Shown piece after piece: positions 24,670 to 34,637 of a DNA stretch of 54,060 nt (positions are counted from its first letter, which is position 1; each line of letters starts with the position of its first letter). Origin of the DNA: Caldilineaceae bacterium (lineage in GTDB: Bacteria; Chloroflexota; Anaerolineae; Caldilineales; Caldilineaceae); the NCBI GenBank assembly GCA_022821545.1, contig JAJEDJ010000033.1, forward strand, positions 1 to 54,060, read 5' to 3'. The notes under the pieces are model-generated. The model saw nothing but the letters and a program-made list of their open reading frames with translations, did no database searches and was not told the DNA's origin. Both the position numbers and the translations under genes were made by a program.

Positions 24670-27129
24670 GTATCCATGGCTGAGAGGTCATGGCTCCATT
24701 GAAGGCAAAAAGGAAAATAGGATTAAAACCGGAATATTCCCGTATCCATGGCTGAGAGGTCATGGCTCCATTGAAGGAACCAGATACCGGACCAGTACCT
24801 GACGCAGGTTTGGGGCGTATCCATGGCTGAGAGGTCATGGCTCCATTGAAGGTTAACCCGGGCGATGGCCTGGAAATGAGCAAGGCGGCGTATCCATGGC
24901 TGAGAGGTCATGGCTCCATTGAAGGGCGATAGCGTTGCGGAAGAAGGGCCGCTCCGGGATATGGTATCCATGGCTGAGAGGTCATGGCTCCATTGAAGGT
25001 TCGACAATGCCCGGCATCGAGAACCACAAATCGAGGTATCCATGGCTGAGAGGTCATGGCTCCATTGAAGGATGGACAATATCGCCAACTGGACGCAGCC
25101 CCCGACTAGTATCCATGGCTGAGAGGTCATGGCTCCATTGAAGGAAGCTCGGCCACAAACTGGCGGGCTATGTTGTCGATCGTATCCATGGCTGAGAGGT
25201 CATGGCTCCATTGAAGGGCGGTCACGGAGATCACGCCAAGCCGAGCGGCCGTCGTATCCATGGCTGAGAGGTCATGGCTCCATTGAAGGAAGTGGGAAAC
25301 GATCGCAACAAAGAGGCCGGACGCCATGTATCCATGGCTGAGAAGTCATGGCTCCATTGAAGGAAGGCGAAGGTGGACGATCCGCGGTATACCTGCCTTC
25401 ACGTATCCATGGCTGAGAAGTCATGGCTCCATTGAAGGCAGGTCAACGATACGCCCAACCCTCCCGATCTGAACGTTGTATCCATGGCTGAGAAGTCATG
25501 GCTCCATTGAAGGATCACGATCGTACAGTCCGGCGGGCCGATACCGATGGTATCCATGGCTGAGAAGTCATGGCTCCATTGAAGGATCTGTACCGCCCCG
25601 CCCCATGTGAAACCGGCCGGCAGGTATCCATGGCTGAGAAGTCATGGCTCCATTGAAGGCGCCCAACGGTATCCCTGGGTTGACGGCGGCTCCAAGTATC
25701 CATGGCTGAGAAGTCATGGCTCCATTGAAGGCAGGTGAAGGCGATCAACGCCGGCGGCGAGTCGGCCTGGTATCCATGGCTGAGAAGTCATGGCTCCATT
25801 GAAGGACAGTCCGAGCAGTAAACGCAGATGGCAGCAGCAGCAGGTATCCATGGCTGAGAAGTCATGGCTCCATTGAAGGGGTACTCTAGGGCTTGTTCAG
25901 GGGAGAGTTCGCGGAGTATCCATGGCTGAGAGGTCATGGCTCCATTGAAGGGACTGGTACTTGACTCAGAAAGCGGTCGTGGCTAGGCGTGTATCCATGG
26001 CTGAGAGGTCATGGCTCTATTGAAGGCACACCGAGCTCAGGCGTGGCTTCGATTGTGTCGCGTGTATCCATGGCTGAGAGGTCATGGCTCCATTGAAGGC
26101 CCGCCGACTACGCGCCAGGCGGCACCAGTCTGACCTTGTATCCATGGCTGAGAGGTCATGGCTCCATTGAAGGCAGCGCATCGACGTGTACTGTATCGCC
26201 AGCACTAACGAGTATCCATGGCTGAGAGGTCATGGCTCCATTGAAGGCAGTGTGATTTCCCATTGTTCCCTAACCATGTTGTACAGTATCCATGGCTGAG
26301 AGGTCATGGCTCCATTGAAGGGACACTACGCCGCCGATAGCCTCCCGTGCAGCTTCTGTATCCATGGCTGAGAGGTCATGGCTCCATTGAAGGAACAAAA
26401 CGGATGAGAAAACCATCGCCGACAAATACCAGGTATCCATGGCTGGGAGGTCATGGCTCCATTGAAGGCTCACCTGAGTTTGCGGCGGTTGACAAGATAC
26501 GCCTTGTATCCATGGCTGAGAAGTCATGGCTCCATTGAAGGGGGGCGGACGGACGGACGCGGGACGGGCTGAAGGCAGTATCCATGGCTGAGAAGTCATG
26601 GCTCCATTGAAGGGTGAAGGATATTTCCAGCGCCGGGGTCGTTACTCTGCGTATCCATGGCTGAGAAGTCATGGCTCCATTGAAGGACGCGCACGATGTC
26701 GCCCAGCGGTCGACCGAACTTGCCAAGTATCCATGGCTGAGAAGTCATGGCTCCATTGAAGGCGGTATCCGCCGAGCATTATCCAACCAGGCCCAGCATA
26801 GTATCCATGGCTGAGAAGTCATGGCTCCATTGAAGGGTCGAGGGCTTTGCCGAGGGCGCAACCACGATCTTCGTATCCATGGCTGAGAAGTCATGGCTCC
26901 ATTGAAGGTTGAGCCAGGCGGCCCAGACCGCATTCATGGCGGCCAGGTATCCATGGCTGAGAAGTCATGGCTCCATTGAAGGGACGCGCGCTCGGTGCCC
27001 TACCGCTGGCACGCGCAGGGTATCCATGGCTGAGAAGTCATGGCTCCATTGAAGGAGGGTGCGGGCTATGTCATGCTGCCCATTGCCGTTGCGGTATCCA
27101 TGGCTGAGAAGTCATGGCTCCATTTGCCC
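24670..27129 (+). CRISPR. CRISPR array, 34 repeats and 33 spacers
   Basis: The repeat is 36 bp, beginning GTATCCATGG and ending CTCCATTGAAGG, with the stem CCATG-N10-CATGG at positions 5-24. Spacers are 36-40 nt. Repeats start at 24670, 24742, 24817, 24890, 24964 and so on to 27094. The last repeat is broken at its 3' end (ATTTGCCC for ATTGAAGG), marking the leader-distal end. The 3' ATTGAA motif supports transcription on the + strand. A G/A difference in the loop (GAGAGG or GAGAAG) divides the repeats into blocks of 9 G, 8 A, 8 G and 9 A. Single changes occur at 26009-26020 (CTCTATTG) and 26440-26450 (CTGGGAGG). Open frames in the array are artefacts of the repeats. Confidence 0.98.
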
Positions 27130-27244
27130 TAGCGCATGGCGCGCAGCAGCCGGGGATACGCTGTATGTGCGGTTCGATGGGGAGGCTAGTTCGTGACTGA
27201 GAGGGAAAATAGAGAGCAGGCGCGCCGCTCTCTCCCGTTTCAAC

Positions 27245-27592
27245 TCACGGCTCAACGGGGAGAGCATTGAACTCAGCGATCACGGCGCCCGGCGGCAGTT
27301 GCGCCACCACATCCAGGTACCACCACCAATGTTCAGGCGTCACGCCCGATTCGGTCTCTCGCCAGCGCGCCAGGTCTGCAATGGTCTGAATCGCCTGATA
27401 AAACAGATGCGCCTGTTCCAGCAAACGCTTATCGGCATTCGCCAGCCGTATCTGCTGTTCCGAAGTCAGCTGATCTTCTACTCGATGAAGCTCACTCCGG
27501 GTCATAAGCATCTGCAGGTGCTCCATGCCGTTGACATCCGGGAAGTCAACATCTGTCTCATACGCAGATAAGTTTCTTTCGATAGCGGTCAT
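27245..27592 (-). CDS. Hypothetical small protein
   Basis: A 115-residue acidic, helical protein that I do not recognise. The tract HRVEDQLTSEQQIRLANADKR looks like a coiled coil, and the end has the aromatic-rich GVTPEHWWWYLDVVAQLPPG. An AGAAGAGA ribosome site precedes the ATG. It lies between the array end and the lytic transglycosylase, on the same strand as the latter. Similar short DUF-like proteins in this kind of genome often accompany toxin genes, but no partner is visible here. Confidence 0.6.
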   Translation of the reverse strand: MTAIERNLSAYETDVDFPDVNGMEHLQMLMTRSELHRVEDQLTSEQQIRLANADKRLLEQAHLFYQAIQTIADLARWRETESGVTPEHWWWYLDVVAQLPPGAVIAEFNALPVEP

Positions 27593-27658
27593 GACAGGAT
27601 CTCTTCTAATACACCAAGTCTATCGAAAACAGATTTACGCAAGTATAAGTCAGGCCGT

Positions 27659-30304
27659 TCAACTATATATGCGCAGGTAGTGGAGGTAGCAGATGAGTAT
27701 GCCTTGCAGGTAGCGGCGCGTCCTGGGGTAGGGGACGTTGTAGATGAACAGGGCGTCGTCCGGGTCGGTGCGGCTGAGCCAGTATTTGGCCTTGCGGGGG
27801 CCGGCGTTGTAACCGGCGAGGGCGGCTATGTCGTTGCCGCCGGTATAGTCGCGCGCCCAGCGCAGGTAGTATGCGCCGAAGCGGATGCTGACGATGGGAT
27901 AGTCGAGCAGCTCGGTGGAGTAGTTGGGGTAGTTGAGCGTTCGGGCGATCTCCCAGCCTGTGCCGGGAAGGATCTGCATGAGACCGCGGGCGCCGGCATA
28001 GGAACGGGCGGCAGGCTCGAAGCGGCTCTCCTGAAAGATAAGGCCGTACAGAAGCTGAGGGGCGAACTGAAACTCTTTGGCCTCCTTTTCGACCAGGCGG
28101 GCGTAGTGTCCGGGATAGGCGAAACGCTGAATGAAGAGCGGCGCCTGGGCAGTACGCTCTGCCGGGCTGAGCTCGATGAGACGGTGGGCAGCCGAAATGG
28201 AGAGCCGGTTGGCGCCCGATTTGTGGAAACGCAGCATGAGGGGATAAAGCGCGGCCGGGTCGTTGTGAGAACGCCAGTAGATCTGCTCCAACAGCTGCAA
28301 TCCCTCGGCGCGGCGGCCCAACGCCAGCAGGAGCTCGCCCTTGATGAGGTCCGGGTCGTTGAGCACGGTCCGGGGCAGCTCCCATGGCTGGACGCCGTCT
28401 GCGGGGGTGGCGGCGCCAGTGTTTTGGGCGCGCGGGAAACCGTGCGAGCCGCTCAGCCAGTCTTCGGCGAATGCGCGGCTGCCGTCGTCGCCGGGCAAGG
28501 CTGGCGCGGTTATGTCCATGGCGGCCATGCGGGGGATGAGGTTCCGGCCGGGCTGCGCGGTGTCGACGTCCAGGCGGGCCAGAATTCCGTAAAATGTTTC
28601 GGGGGCGCGGGCGGCGAGCGCATGCCAGTGGGCGCGTGCCTTTGTGACTTGGCCCTGGGCATGGCGGGCGCGGCCGAGCCAGTAGGTTGCAAAGTCCGGC
28701 TGCGTATTGGGATATTCGGAGAGCAGCCGCTCGAAGAGGTTGGCGGCGAGCTGGTAACGGCCGCGTTCGAAGGCGCCGATTCCGGCGACGGCCAGCCCGT
28801 CCGCGGCGCGCGGGCTGCCGGGGAAGGCATCCGTTAGCCTGAGCAGATCGGCGACAGCTTCGTCAAGCGGGTCGACCGCGACGCGGACATCCTGTGCAGG
28901 GTGGGTGGCGGGGCGGGTCTCGGCGGCGAGGGAAGAGAGCGCGCTCAGCCACAGCGCTTCCGGCGCCAACGGGTCGGCGGGATGCTCTCTGGCGAATGTG
29001 CGGTAGATGCGGCGTCCTTCCGCGGGCGCGCCCTCTTCAAAGGCGGTGCGCGCCCGCGCCAGCCAGGCCTCGCCAAGGCAGACGCAGTTGGGAAAGCCGG
29101 TCAGGACGCGGTCGACGGCGAGGCGGGACTCTGCCCACTGTTCCAACCCCATGCGGGCGCGGGCGATTCCCAGCCAGGCTTCGCCGGCGCGGGCGGCCTG
29201 CGGCGTTTCTGCGAGATAGTGTTCAAAGGCGGAGATGGCCGGCAGGTAGGCTTTGGCGAAGAGGTTGATCTCGCCGCGCAGGAGCGGGTCGACGGGCACG
29301 TCCCTGTTCACCAGTTGGGTGAGAGACAGGTAGGCGGCATCACTGGCCGGGTTTTGGGTCAGCGCCATACGCCAGCGGTCGATAGCGGTCTGTTCGTCGC
29401 CGGCCGCGGCATAGGCCATGCCGGCGCGATAGAGGTAGCCGGCGCGGTAGATGGGCAGTTCTCTGTAGCCAAGTATGTTGTCAAAGGCAAGGGCGGCCTG
29501 GTCCGGGTCGGCGTGTTGGAAGTCGGGGCCGCCGAGGATATCGTCGTAGATGGAGGCGGCGTCGTGCCAGCGGCCGATACCTTCGAGCACGGCTGCCAGC
29601 CGCTCGAGGAGGCGGACTTTCTCGTCTGCGGTTATGGCTGCGGCGGCGGCGCGGCGAAGCGCGGCGGCGGCCTGCGCCCGTTCGTCTACGGCGAGCAATG
29701 CAGAGGCGATGCGCTCCTCTACGACACCGGAGAGCTGGGGCCGCCGCTCGAGGAAGGCGCGGTAGGCGACCGCGGCTTCGGTGTGGCGGTCTACGCCGGC
29801 CAGGGCTTCGCCGCGCAGGAAGAGGCTGTTGATGAGGATCTGCGCCACCGTTTCTGCGGGTGCGGATGGCAGGGTGATCTTGCCGGCGGCGAGGGCGTCG
29901 CCCATGCGGTGAAGCTGCTCGAGGGCGTCGAGCGCCTGTTGCGGATTGTCACCGGCCAGGTAGGCCAGGGCGAGCCGGTAGAGGATTGCGGCGCGCTGCT
30001 GCGTGCGGGAGGCGGGGGGTGTCTGCGGCCCTTGGGCAGGCGCGGTCGGGAGGCTGGCCAGCAGCGTTTGCAGCAACTCTTGCTCCTGGTCGTAGTCGCC
30101 GATGCGGTGAAGGTAGGCGGCCTCATCGAGCAGGGATGCCGGCGCTGCAGGGGTGGGCGGGGTCGCAGCGGCGGGGAAGAGGGGGGCGGGCGCGGCGCGT
30201 CTGTCGCGACATGCGGACAGGAAGAGGGCCAGCAGGAGAAGTATGGAGAGGGAGACGGGCAGATGGAGTCCTTCTCTGCGCCTGCCCGATAGCGATTGCT
30301 CCAT
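27659..30304 (-). CDS. Lytic transglycosylase lipoprotein with TPR-like repeats
   Basis: An 881-residue cell-wall enzyme of the Slt70 type. I chose the ATG at 30304 because it gives a lipoprotein signal peptide (VSLSILLLLALFLSAC, Cys at about 32); the open frame extends further up without a signal. The middle is a long array of helical TPR/Sel1-like repeats. The C-terminus is a goose-lysozyme-like SLT domain: LIFQESRFEPAARS with the catalytic Glu, RGLMQILPGTGWEIAR, IRFGAYYLRWA and AALAGYNAGP. It cleaves the peptidoglycan glycan chain to make anhydromuropeptides at the outer face of the membrane. The upstream region has no strong ribosome site, so the start is moderately certain. Confidence 0.9.
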   Translation of the reverse strand: MEQSLSGRRREGLHLPVSLSILLLLALFLSACRDRRAAPAPLFPAAATPPTPAAPASLLDEAAYLHRIGDYDQEQELLQTLLASLPTAPAQGPQTPPASRTQQRAAILYRLALAYLAGDNPQQALDALEQLHRMGDALAAGKITLPSAPAETVAQILINSLFLRGEALAGVDRHTEAAVAYRAFLERRPQLSGVVEERIASALLAVDERAQAAAALRRAAAAAITADEKVRLLERLAAVLEGIGRWHDAASIYDDILGGPDFQHADPDQAALAFDNILGYRELPIYRAGYLYRAGMAYAAAGDEQTAIDRWRMALTQNPASDAAYLSLTQLVNRDVPVDPLLRGEINLFAKAYLPAISAFEHYLAETPQAARAGEAWLGIARARMGLEQWAESRLAVDRVLTGFPNCVCLGEAWLARARTAFEEGAPAEGRRIYRTFAREHPADPLAPEALWLSALSSLAAETRPATHPAQDVRVAVDPLDEAVADLLRLTDAFPGSPRAADGLAVAGIGAFERGRYQLAANLFERLLSEYPNTQPDFATYWLGRARHAQGQVTKARAHWHALAARAPETFYGILARLDVDTAQPGRNLIPRMAAMDITAPALPGDDGSRAFAEDWLSGSHGFPRAQNTGAATPADGVQPWELPRTVLNDPDLIKGELLLALGRRAEGLQLLEQIYWRSHNDPAALYPLMLRFHKSGANRLSISAAHRLIELSPAERTAQAPLFIQRFAYPGHYARLVEKEAKEFQFAPQLLYGLIFQESRFEPAARSYAGARGLMQILPGTGWEIARTLNYPNYSTELLDYPIVSIRFGAYYLRWARDYTGGNDIAALAGYNAGPRKAKYWLSRTDPDDALFIYNVPYPRTRRYLQGILICYLHYLRIYS

Positions 30305-30587
30305 TCCGACGATTGACGGGCGTTTGTCCTGAACTGCATAACTGTTTTTGCAAGTCATTATAAGTTTAGCAGATCCGGCGTGTGATTTCAGTGTCGTTTC
30401 TGTGATATTACCTTCTTTTTGTATCAGTTTCGCGTCAATATGCGGAAATCCGTATAACCGGGCGCGGCCAAGTCGGTTCCACTGACTGGCAGGGGATATG
30501 AAGCGTGCCCAGGCGTGAGAGTCGAAAAGGGGTGACCTGCCCTCCCTGGACCCGTTTTTGGGGCAGGTCACTAACCCTTGCGCTTAT

Positions 30588-30637
30588 AACTGATACCACG
30601 TATCATTTGCGCTCGTAATGCTACCACGTATCAGTTA
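30588..30637 (+). promoter_or_regulatory. Pair of Zur-like palindromic operators
   Basis: TGATAC-CAC-GTATCA is a perfect palindrome at 30591-30605. A second, similar site lies at 30616-30637 (GCTAC-CAC-GTATCA), with its centre 28 bases away. The left half TAACTGATAC of site one and the right half GTATCAGTTA of site two are exact complements. They precede the COG0523 gene, and a Fur/Zur-family gene lies in the same cluster, so I infer zinc-dependent repression. Confidence 0.6.
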
Positions 30638-30674
30638 GATAGATTAGCAAGGTGTAGATGAAAGCGAGTGTGCG

Positions 30675-31844
30675 TTGAACTCGAAATCTGATCTGCAACC
30701 CGTTCCGACGCCGCTGACGATTCTCAGCGGCTTTCTCGGGGCAGGCAAGACCACCCTGCTTAACCACATCCTGCACGGCGATCACGGGCTGAAGATCGCG
30801 GCGCTGGTGAACGATTTCGGCGCGATAAATATTGACGCCCAGCTGGTGGTCGGCGTTGAAGGCGATACGGTCAATCTGTCGAACGGCTGCATCTGCTGCA
30901 CGATTCGCGGTGATCTGCTGAAGGAAACTCTCAAACTGCTGCAGCGGGAGGACCCACCGGAATACATCATCATCGAGACCAGCGGCGTATCCGATCCTAT
31001 CGCCGTCGCCAATGCCTTCCTGACGCCTGAAACCAAACCGCTGGTGCGGCTCGACAGCATTATTGTCGTCGTGGATGCCGATCAGATCCTGACTCTGGAC
31101 GAAGATAATTCAGGGCTGGCGCTGGACCAGATCGCGGTCGCGGACATCGTGGTACTGAACAAGGTCGATCTGGTCACGGCAGAGGAGCTGGAAGAGATCA
31201 AGACGGAACTGATGCGACGCATCGCGCCGAGAGTGAAGATGAGAAAGGTGTCTCTCAACGTCGTGGACATCAAGACCGATCTGGTGCGACGCACTGCGCC
31301 GGAAGCGCGCATTCTGGAAGTGACTTACGGACAGGTACCGCTGGAACTGGTGCTGGGCGTGGGCAACTATGCGCCGGAACGCCTGCACCGGCGCGCGGCG
31401 CGCGACGTGCATGTGCATGGCGCGGATGAGGAAGACGATCACGATCATGATGGCGGGCATGACCACCATGAACATACCGACCATACGCTGGTATTCAGCA
31501 CCTGGAGCTGGACGACGGACAGACCGCTGTCGCTGAAAGCGCTGCGCGGGATGTTCGAGGAACTGCCCAATACCATCTACCGCGCTAAAGGCACAGTTCA
31601 GCTCCATGATATGCCGGACAACAGGTGGATTCTGCAGATGGTGGGCAAACGCGCCAGCCTGACGCTGGCCGAAGCGTGGGGCGACGGGCCGCCCCGCACG
31701 CAGATTGTGATGATCGCCTCGCATGGCGGGCTGGATGTTGAGGCGCTGCGCAGGCGGCTGGAAGCCTGTATCGTCGCGGATACGCTGCCCGCGGCCGCGG
31801 GGCAGAAGAGCGCCAAAACGGAATGGACGCGCAAACGCCAGTAG
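30675..31844 (+). CDS. COG0523 (CobW/ZNG1-type) GTPase metallochaperone
   Basis: A 389-residue P-loop GTPase. Walker A SGFLGAGKTTLL (18-29), the CxCC metal motif GCICCTIRG (71-79), LNKVDLV for guanine, and the C-terminal domain FSTWSWTTDRPLS identify COG0523. A histidine/aspartate-rich loop (EEDDHDHDGGHDHHEHTDH, about 255-275) suggests binding of several zinc ions. Such proteins deliver zinc to enzymes under zinc starvation. The start is a TTG at 30675; an upstream ATG at 30658 is closed by TGA. It sits first in a cluster with znuA, a Fur/Zur gene, znuC and znuB, and behind two palindromic operators. Confidence 0.9.
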   Translation: MNSKSDLQPVPTPLTILSGFLGAGKTTLLNHILHGDHGLKIAALVNDFGAINIDAQLVVGVEGDTVNLSNGCICCTIRGDLLKETLKLLQREDPPEYIIIETSGVSDPIAVANAFLTPETKPLVRLDSIIVVVDADQILTLDEDNSGLALDQIAVADIVVLNKVDLVTAEELEEIKTELMRRIAPRVKMRKVSLNVVDIKTDLVRRTAPEARILEVTYGQVPLELVLGVGNYAPERLHRRAARDVHVHGADEEDDHDHDGGHDHHEHTDHTLVFSTWSWTTDRPLSLKALRGMFEELPNTIYRAKGTVQLHDMPDNRWILQMVGKRASLTLAEAWGDGPPRTQIVMIASHGGLDVEALRRRLEACIVADTLPAAAGQKSAKTEWTRKRQ

Positions 31845-32060
31845 GCCGTATACGGGAAAAAGAGAGTGGCAAGGGGAATATGATAGTGGGAATATGATAG
31901 TGGGAAGATGGGCGACTTAAGTTTGATGGCCTGACAGACTAGTGCTAAGATTGGTTGCAAGAGCGAATTTTTCCATTCTGATAGTTCCCCGTTTTGGCTG
32001 ACTGAGCCGGCGAAGAGTTTGTCAATTTATCGGTCCGTCCCGTCGAAAGGTACCGCGCCC

Positions 32061-33056
32061 ATGCCTACTCCCCCCAGAATTTTCCTTCTGCTGGCGCTTG
32101 TCAGTCTCTTGTGCGCCTGCGGAGAAATCAGGGCGGTGCCCCAGGAGGAACGTCTTCAGGTCGTCGCCACCGTCTCCCCCATCACCAACATCGTCTACAA
32201 CATCAGCGGGGACCACGTCGAACTGACGGGCCTTGTGCCCGCCGGCGCCGACTCGCATACTTTCGAACTGGCCCCGTCCGATGCGGTTACCCTGGCGAGC
32301 GCCGACCTCATTTTCATCAACGGGCTCGACCTGGAGACGTCCGCGATGCAGATGGCCGAAGCCAATCTGAAGGAGGGGGGCGAGATCGTTCTGCTGGGTG
32401 AACTGGTCATCGATCCGGAAGAGTATGTATTCGATTTCTCCTTTCCCGAAGAGGCCGGCAGCCCCAATCCCCACCTGTGGACCGACCCGATCTACGCACG
32501 CCAATACGCGGAGATCGTACGCGACAGGCTGAGCGCCCACGACCCGGACAACGCCGAAGCATACCAGGCCAACTATGAGGCGTTCGCGGCGCGCATCGAA
32601 GCGCTGGACGCCGCCATTCAGGCCACGACCGCCAGCATCCCCGCGGAAAACCGCAAACTGTATACTTATCACGATTCGTTCGCCTACTTCGCGCCCCGCT
32701 ACGGCTACACGGTTCTGGGCGCGATCCAACCGTCCGATTTCTCGGAGCCGTCGGGTCAGGAGGTCGCGGCGCTGATAGACCAGTTGCGCGATGGCGGCGT
32801 GCCCGCCATCTTTGGCTCGGAGGTCTTCCCCTCCCGCGTTGTGGACCAGATCGGCCGCGAGGCGGGCGTGGAGTTTGTCAGTACTTTGAGCGACGACGAT
32901 CTTCCCGGAAACCCGGGGGACCCTGAACATTCCTACATCAGCATGATGGTGGAAAACCTGAAGACGATGGCGGAAGCCCTGGGCGGCGATCCCGCGTTGA
33001 TGGACGGCCTGGAGACCGGCAACGTGCCCGGCCCGGACAGTTCCGTTAACCAGTAA
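32061..33056 (+). CDS. znuA: Zinc ABC transporter substrate-binding lipoprotein
   Basis: A 331-residue cluster-9 (ZnuA/TroA-like) metal-binding protein. A lipoprotein signal, IFLLLALVSLLCAC, ends at the modified Cys (about 20). The three metal-binding His residues are seen in GADSHTFELAPSD, GSPNPHLWTDP and YTYHDSFAYFAPRYG; the fourth ligand would lie near FGSEVFPSR. It lacks the long His-rich loop of some ZnuA proteins. I chose the ATG at 32061, since the 14 extra residues of the TTG frame at 32019 would precede the signal peptide. It captures zinc (or manganese) outside the membrane for ZnuBC. Confidence 0.9.
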   Translation: MPTPPRIFLLLALVSLLCACGEIRAVPQEERLQVVATVSPITNIVYNISGDHVELTGLVPAGADSHTFELAPSDAVTLASADLIFINGLDLETSAMQMAEANLKEGGEIVLLGELVIDPEEYVFDFSFPEEAGSPNPHLWTDPIYARQYAEIVRDRLSAHDPDNAEAYQANYEAFAARIEALDAAIQATTASIPAENRKLYTYHDSFAYFAPRYGYTVLGAIQPSDFSEPSGQEVAALIDQLRDGGVPAIFGSEVFPSRVVDQIGREAGVEFVSTLSDDDLPGNPGDPEHSYISMMVENLKTMAEALGGDPALMDGLETGNVPGPDSSVNQ

Positions 33057-33244
33057 CTCCGGGGAAGCCGCGCAAGGATTAGGGAGAGTTGTGAAGCCGT
33101 TGGCGATTTTCCGTCTGGCAGGCAAGATGGTAGAGTCAACAGGAGCAGATTGGAGACCGGGAAGCGGTTGACGGGGAACAGGTGTTGACGCGGCCGGCGC
33201 TCCACTACGCACTGTTGCAAAAATTCGCAATAAGCAAAATTATC

Positions 33245-33682
33245 ATGTCTCACAATACAACAGAGATCAACGAGCAGTTACGCAAATCCGGCTACCGGGT
33301 GACGCCCCAGCGCCAACTTATCCTGGACGCCGTCTGTCAACTCGGTGACCATGTCACGCCGGAAGCCGTGTACGACCATGTACACCGCATCGCTCCCACG
33401 CTGAGCCGGGCGACTGTCTACCGGGTACTGCACTTTCTGACGGAGCAGCAGATCCTGGCGATGGTGCATATGGCCGACGGCCGGCTTGCCTACGAGATGG
33501 CCGGCGCCGAGCCGCACCACCACCTCGTCTGCCGCACCTGCGACAGCCTGCTCGAGCTGCCGCACAGCGTCCTGCTGTCCTTTCGCCGGGCGATGGAGTC
33601 CCAATACGATTTTGAGATCGACGTAAGTCATGTCTCATTCTTTGGGAGTTGCACCGACTGCCGAGACTCCGCCGGCGCATGA
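33245..33682 (+). CDS. zur: Fur-family metal regulator, probably Zur
   Basis: A 145-residue Fur-family repressor. The winged helix is GYRVTPQRQLILDAV, then LSRATVYRVLHFL; the dimer domain has AEPHHHLVCRTCDSLLEL with the regulatory His cluster and one CxxC, and CTDC near the end as the second pair of the structural zinc site. Placement between znuA and znuC points to zinc sensing (Zur). I selected the ATG at 33245; a GTG at 33182 would add 21 residues not typical of the family. It probably binds the palindromes at about 30591-30637. Confidence 0.88.
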   Translation: MSHNTTEINEQLRKSGYRVTPQRQLILDAVCQLGDHVTPEAVYDHVHRIAPTLSRATVYRVLHFLTEQQILAMVHMADGRLAYEMAGAEPHHHLVCRTCDSLLELPHSVLLSFRRAMESQYDFEIDVSHVSFFGSCTDCRDSAGA

Positions 33683-33780
33683 CGCCGATTGCGGGGGCAC
33701 ACGTCACCGGCCTGACGAAAGGGTAGCGGCCGCCTGAGGAAGGCGTGCCGGACGGCGAATAGTGAGGTGAGGAAGCGCAA

Positions 33781-34605
33781 ATGGACCCGCTGATCGAATT
33801 GAGAGGCGTGGCCTTCGGCTACGGCTCGTTCAATGTACTGGACGAGATCGACCTGCATCTGCATCCCGGCCAGTTTGTCGGCCTGGTGGGGCCGAGCGGC
33901 GCGGGCAAGACTTCCCTGTTGAAGTTGATTCTGACCCTCCTCACGCCAGGAGAAGGCGAGATCCAGCGCGTGCGTCCGGACCTGCGGATCACCTATGTGC
34001 CGCAGATCGAGACGGTTGACTGGAGTTTCCCCGTGACAGCCGAGGAGGTGGTGTTGATGGGCCTGGACCACCGCCAGAACATCTGGCCCTGGCCCCGCGC
34101 CCGCGAGCGCAAACGGGCGCGCGAGATTCTGGAGCGGTTGGAGATCGGCCATCTGTCAGAGCGGCATATCCGCGATCTTTCCGGCGGACAGCAGCAAAGA
34201 GTATTCCTTGCGCGCGCGCTGGTCGCCGACCCGGAGGTGCTTGTGCTCGATGAGCCCACGACCGGCGTCGACGTCCGCAGCGCCGAGAATATCTTTCACT
34301 GGCTCACGGTGCTTAACAGAGAGGGGATGACGATCCTGCTGACGACGCACGACCTGAACATGGCCGCCGCGCACGTGCCCTGGGTCGTCTGCCTCAACCG
34401 CCGCATTGTAGCGCAAGGCCCGCCGCAGGAGATCTTTACCGAAGAGATTCTGAGCGACGCCTACAAAGGAAACTTTATCGTCCTCCGCCAGGACGACATG
34501 ATCTTCGTCCAACAGAGACCCCATCCCCACGGCCTGAAGGAGGTGCTTCCGGACCCGGTGGAAGGAGGCCTGCCCAATCACGACAACCTGGAAAAAGCCG
34601 TTTAG
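33781..34605 (+). CDS. znuC: Zinc ABC transporter ATP-binding protein
   Basis: A 274-residue ABC ATPase of the metal-uptake family. Walker A is GPSGAGKTSLLKL (about 38-50), the signature is LSGGQQQRVFLAR, Walker B is VLVLDEPTTGVD and the switch is LLTTHDLN. The first Walker box directly follows the usual QFVGLVGP. It powers the ZnuB permease with the ZnuA binding protein. The C-terminus (about 240-274) is longer than usual, with no motif I know. Its start follows the Fur-family gene by about 100 bases, and znuB starts 32 bases after its stop. Confidence 0.92.
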   Translation: MDPLIELRGVAFGYGSFNVLDEIDLHLHPGQFVGLVGPSGAGKTSLLKLILTLLTPGEGEIQRVRPDLRITYVPQIETVDWSFPVTAEEVVLMGLDHRQNIWPWPRARERKRAREILERLEIGHLSERHIRDLSGGQQQRVFLARALVADPEVLVLDEPTTGVDVRSAENIFHWLTVLNREGMTILLTTHDLNMAAAHVPWVVCLNRRIVAQGPPQEIFTEEILSDAYKGNFIVLRQDDMIFVQQRPHPHGLKEVLPDPVEGGLPNHDNLEKAV

Positions 34606-34637
34606 CGGAAAACCGCCGCAAAGGAGTCCCGACCGCT

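Noticed and set aside
24278..26933. Several open frames full of repeated FNGAMTSQPW or QWSHDLSAMD words on the minus strand
   Set aside because: They are translations of the CRISPR repeat read through spacers, not proteins.
28901..30292. Long plus-strand frame of 463 residues
   Set aside because: It is Gly/Ala/Arg-rich antisense of the lytic transglycosylase, with no domain, and arises from the high GC content.
32022..33230. Long minus-strand frame over znuA
   Set aside because: The plus strand encodes a full ZnuA with signal and metal ligands; the antisense frame has only low-complexity content.
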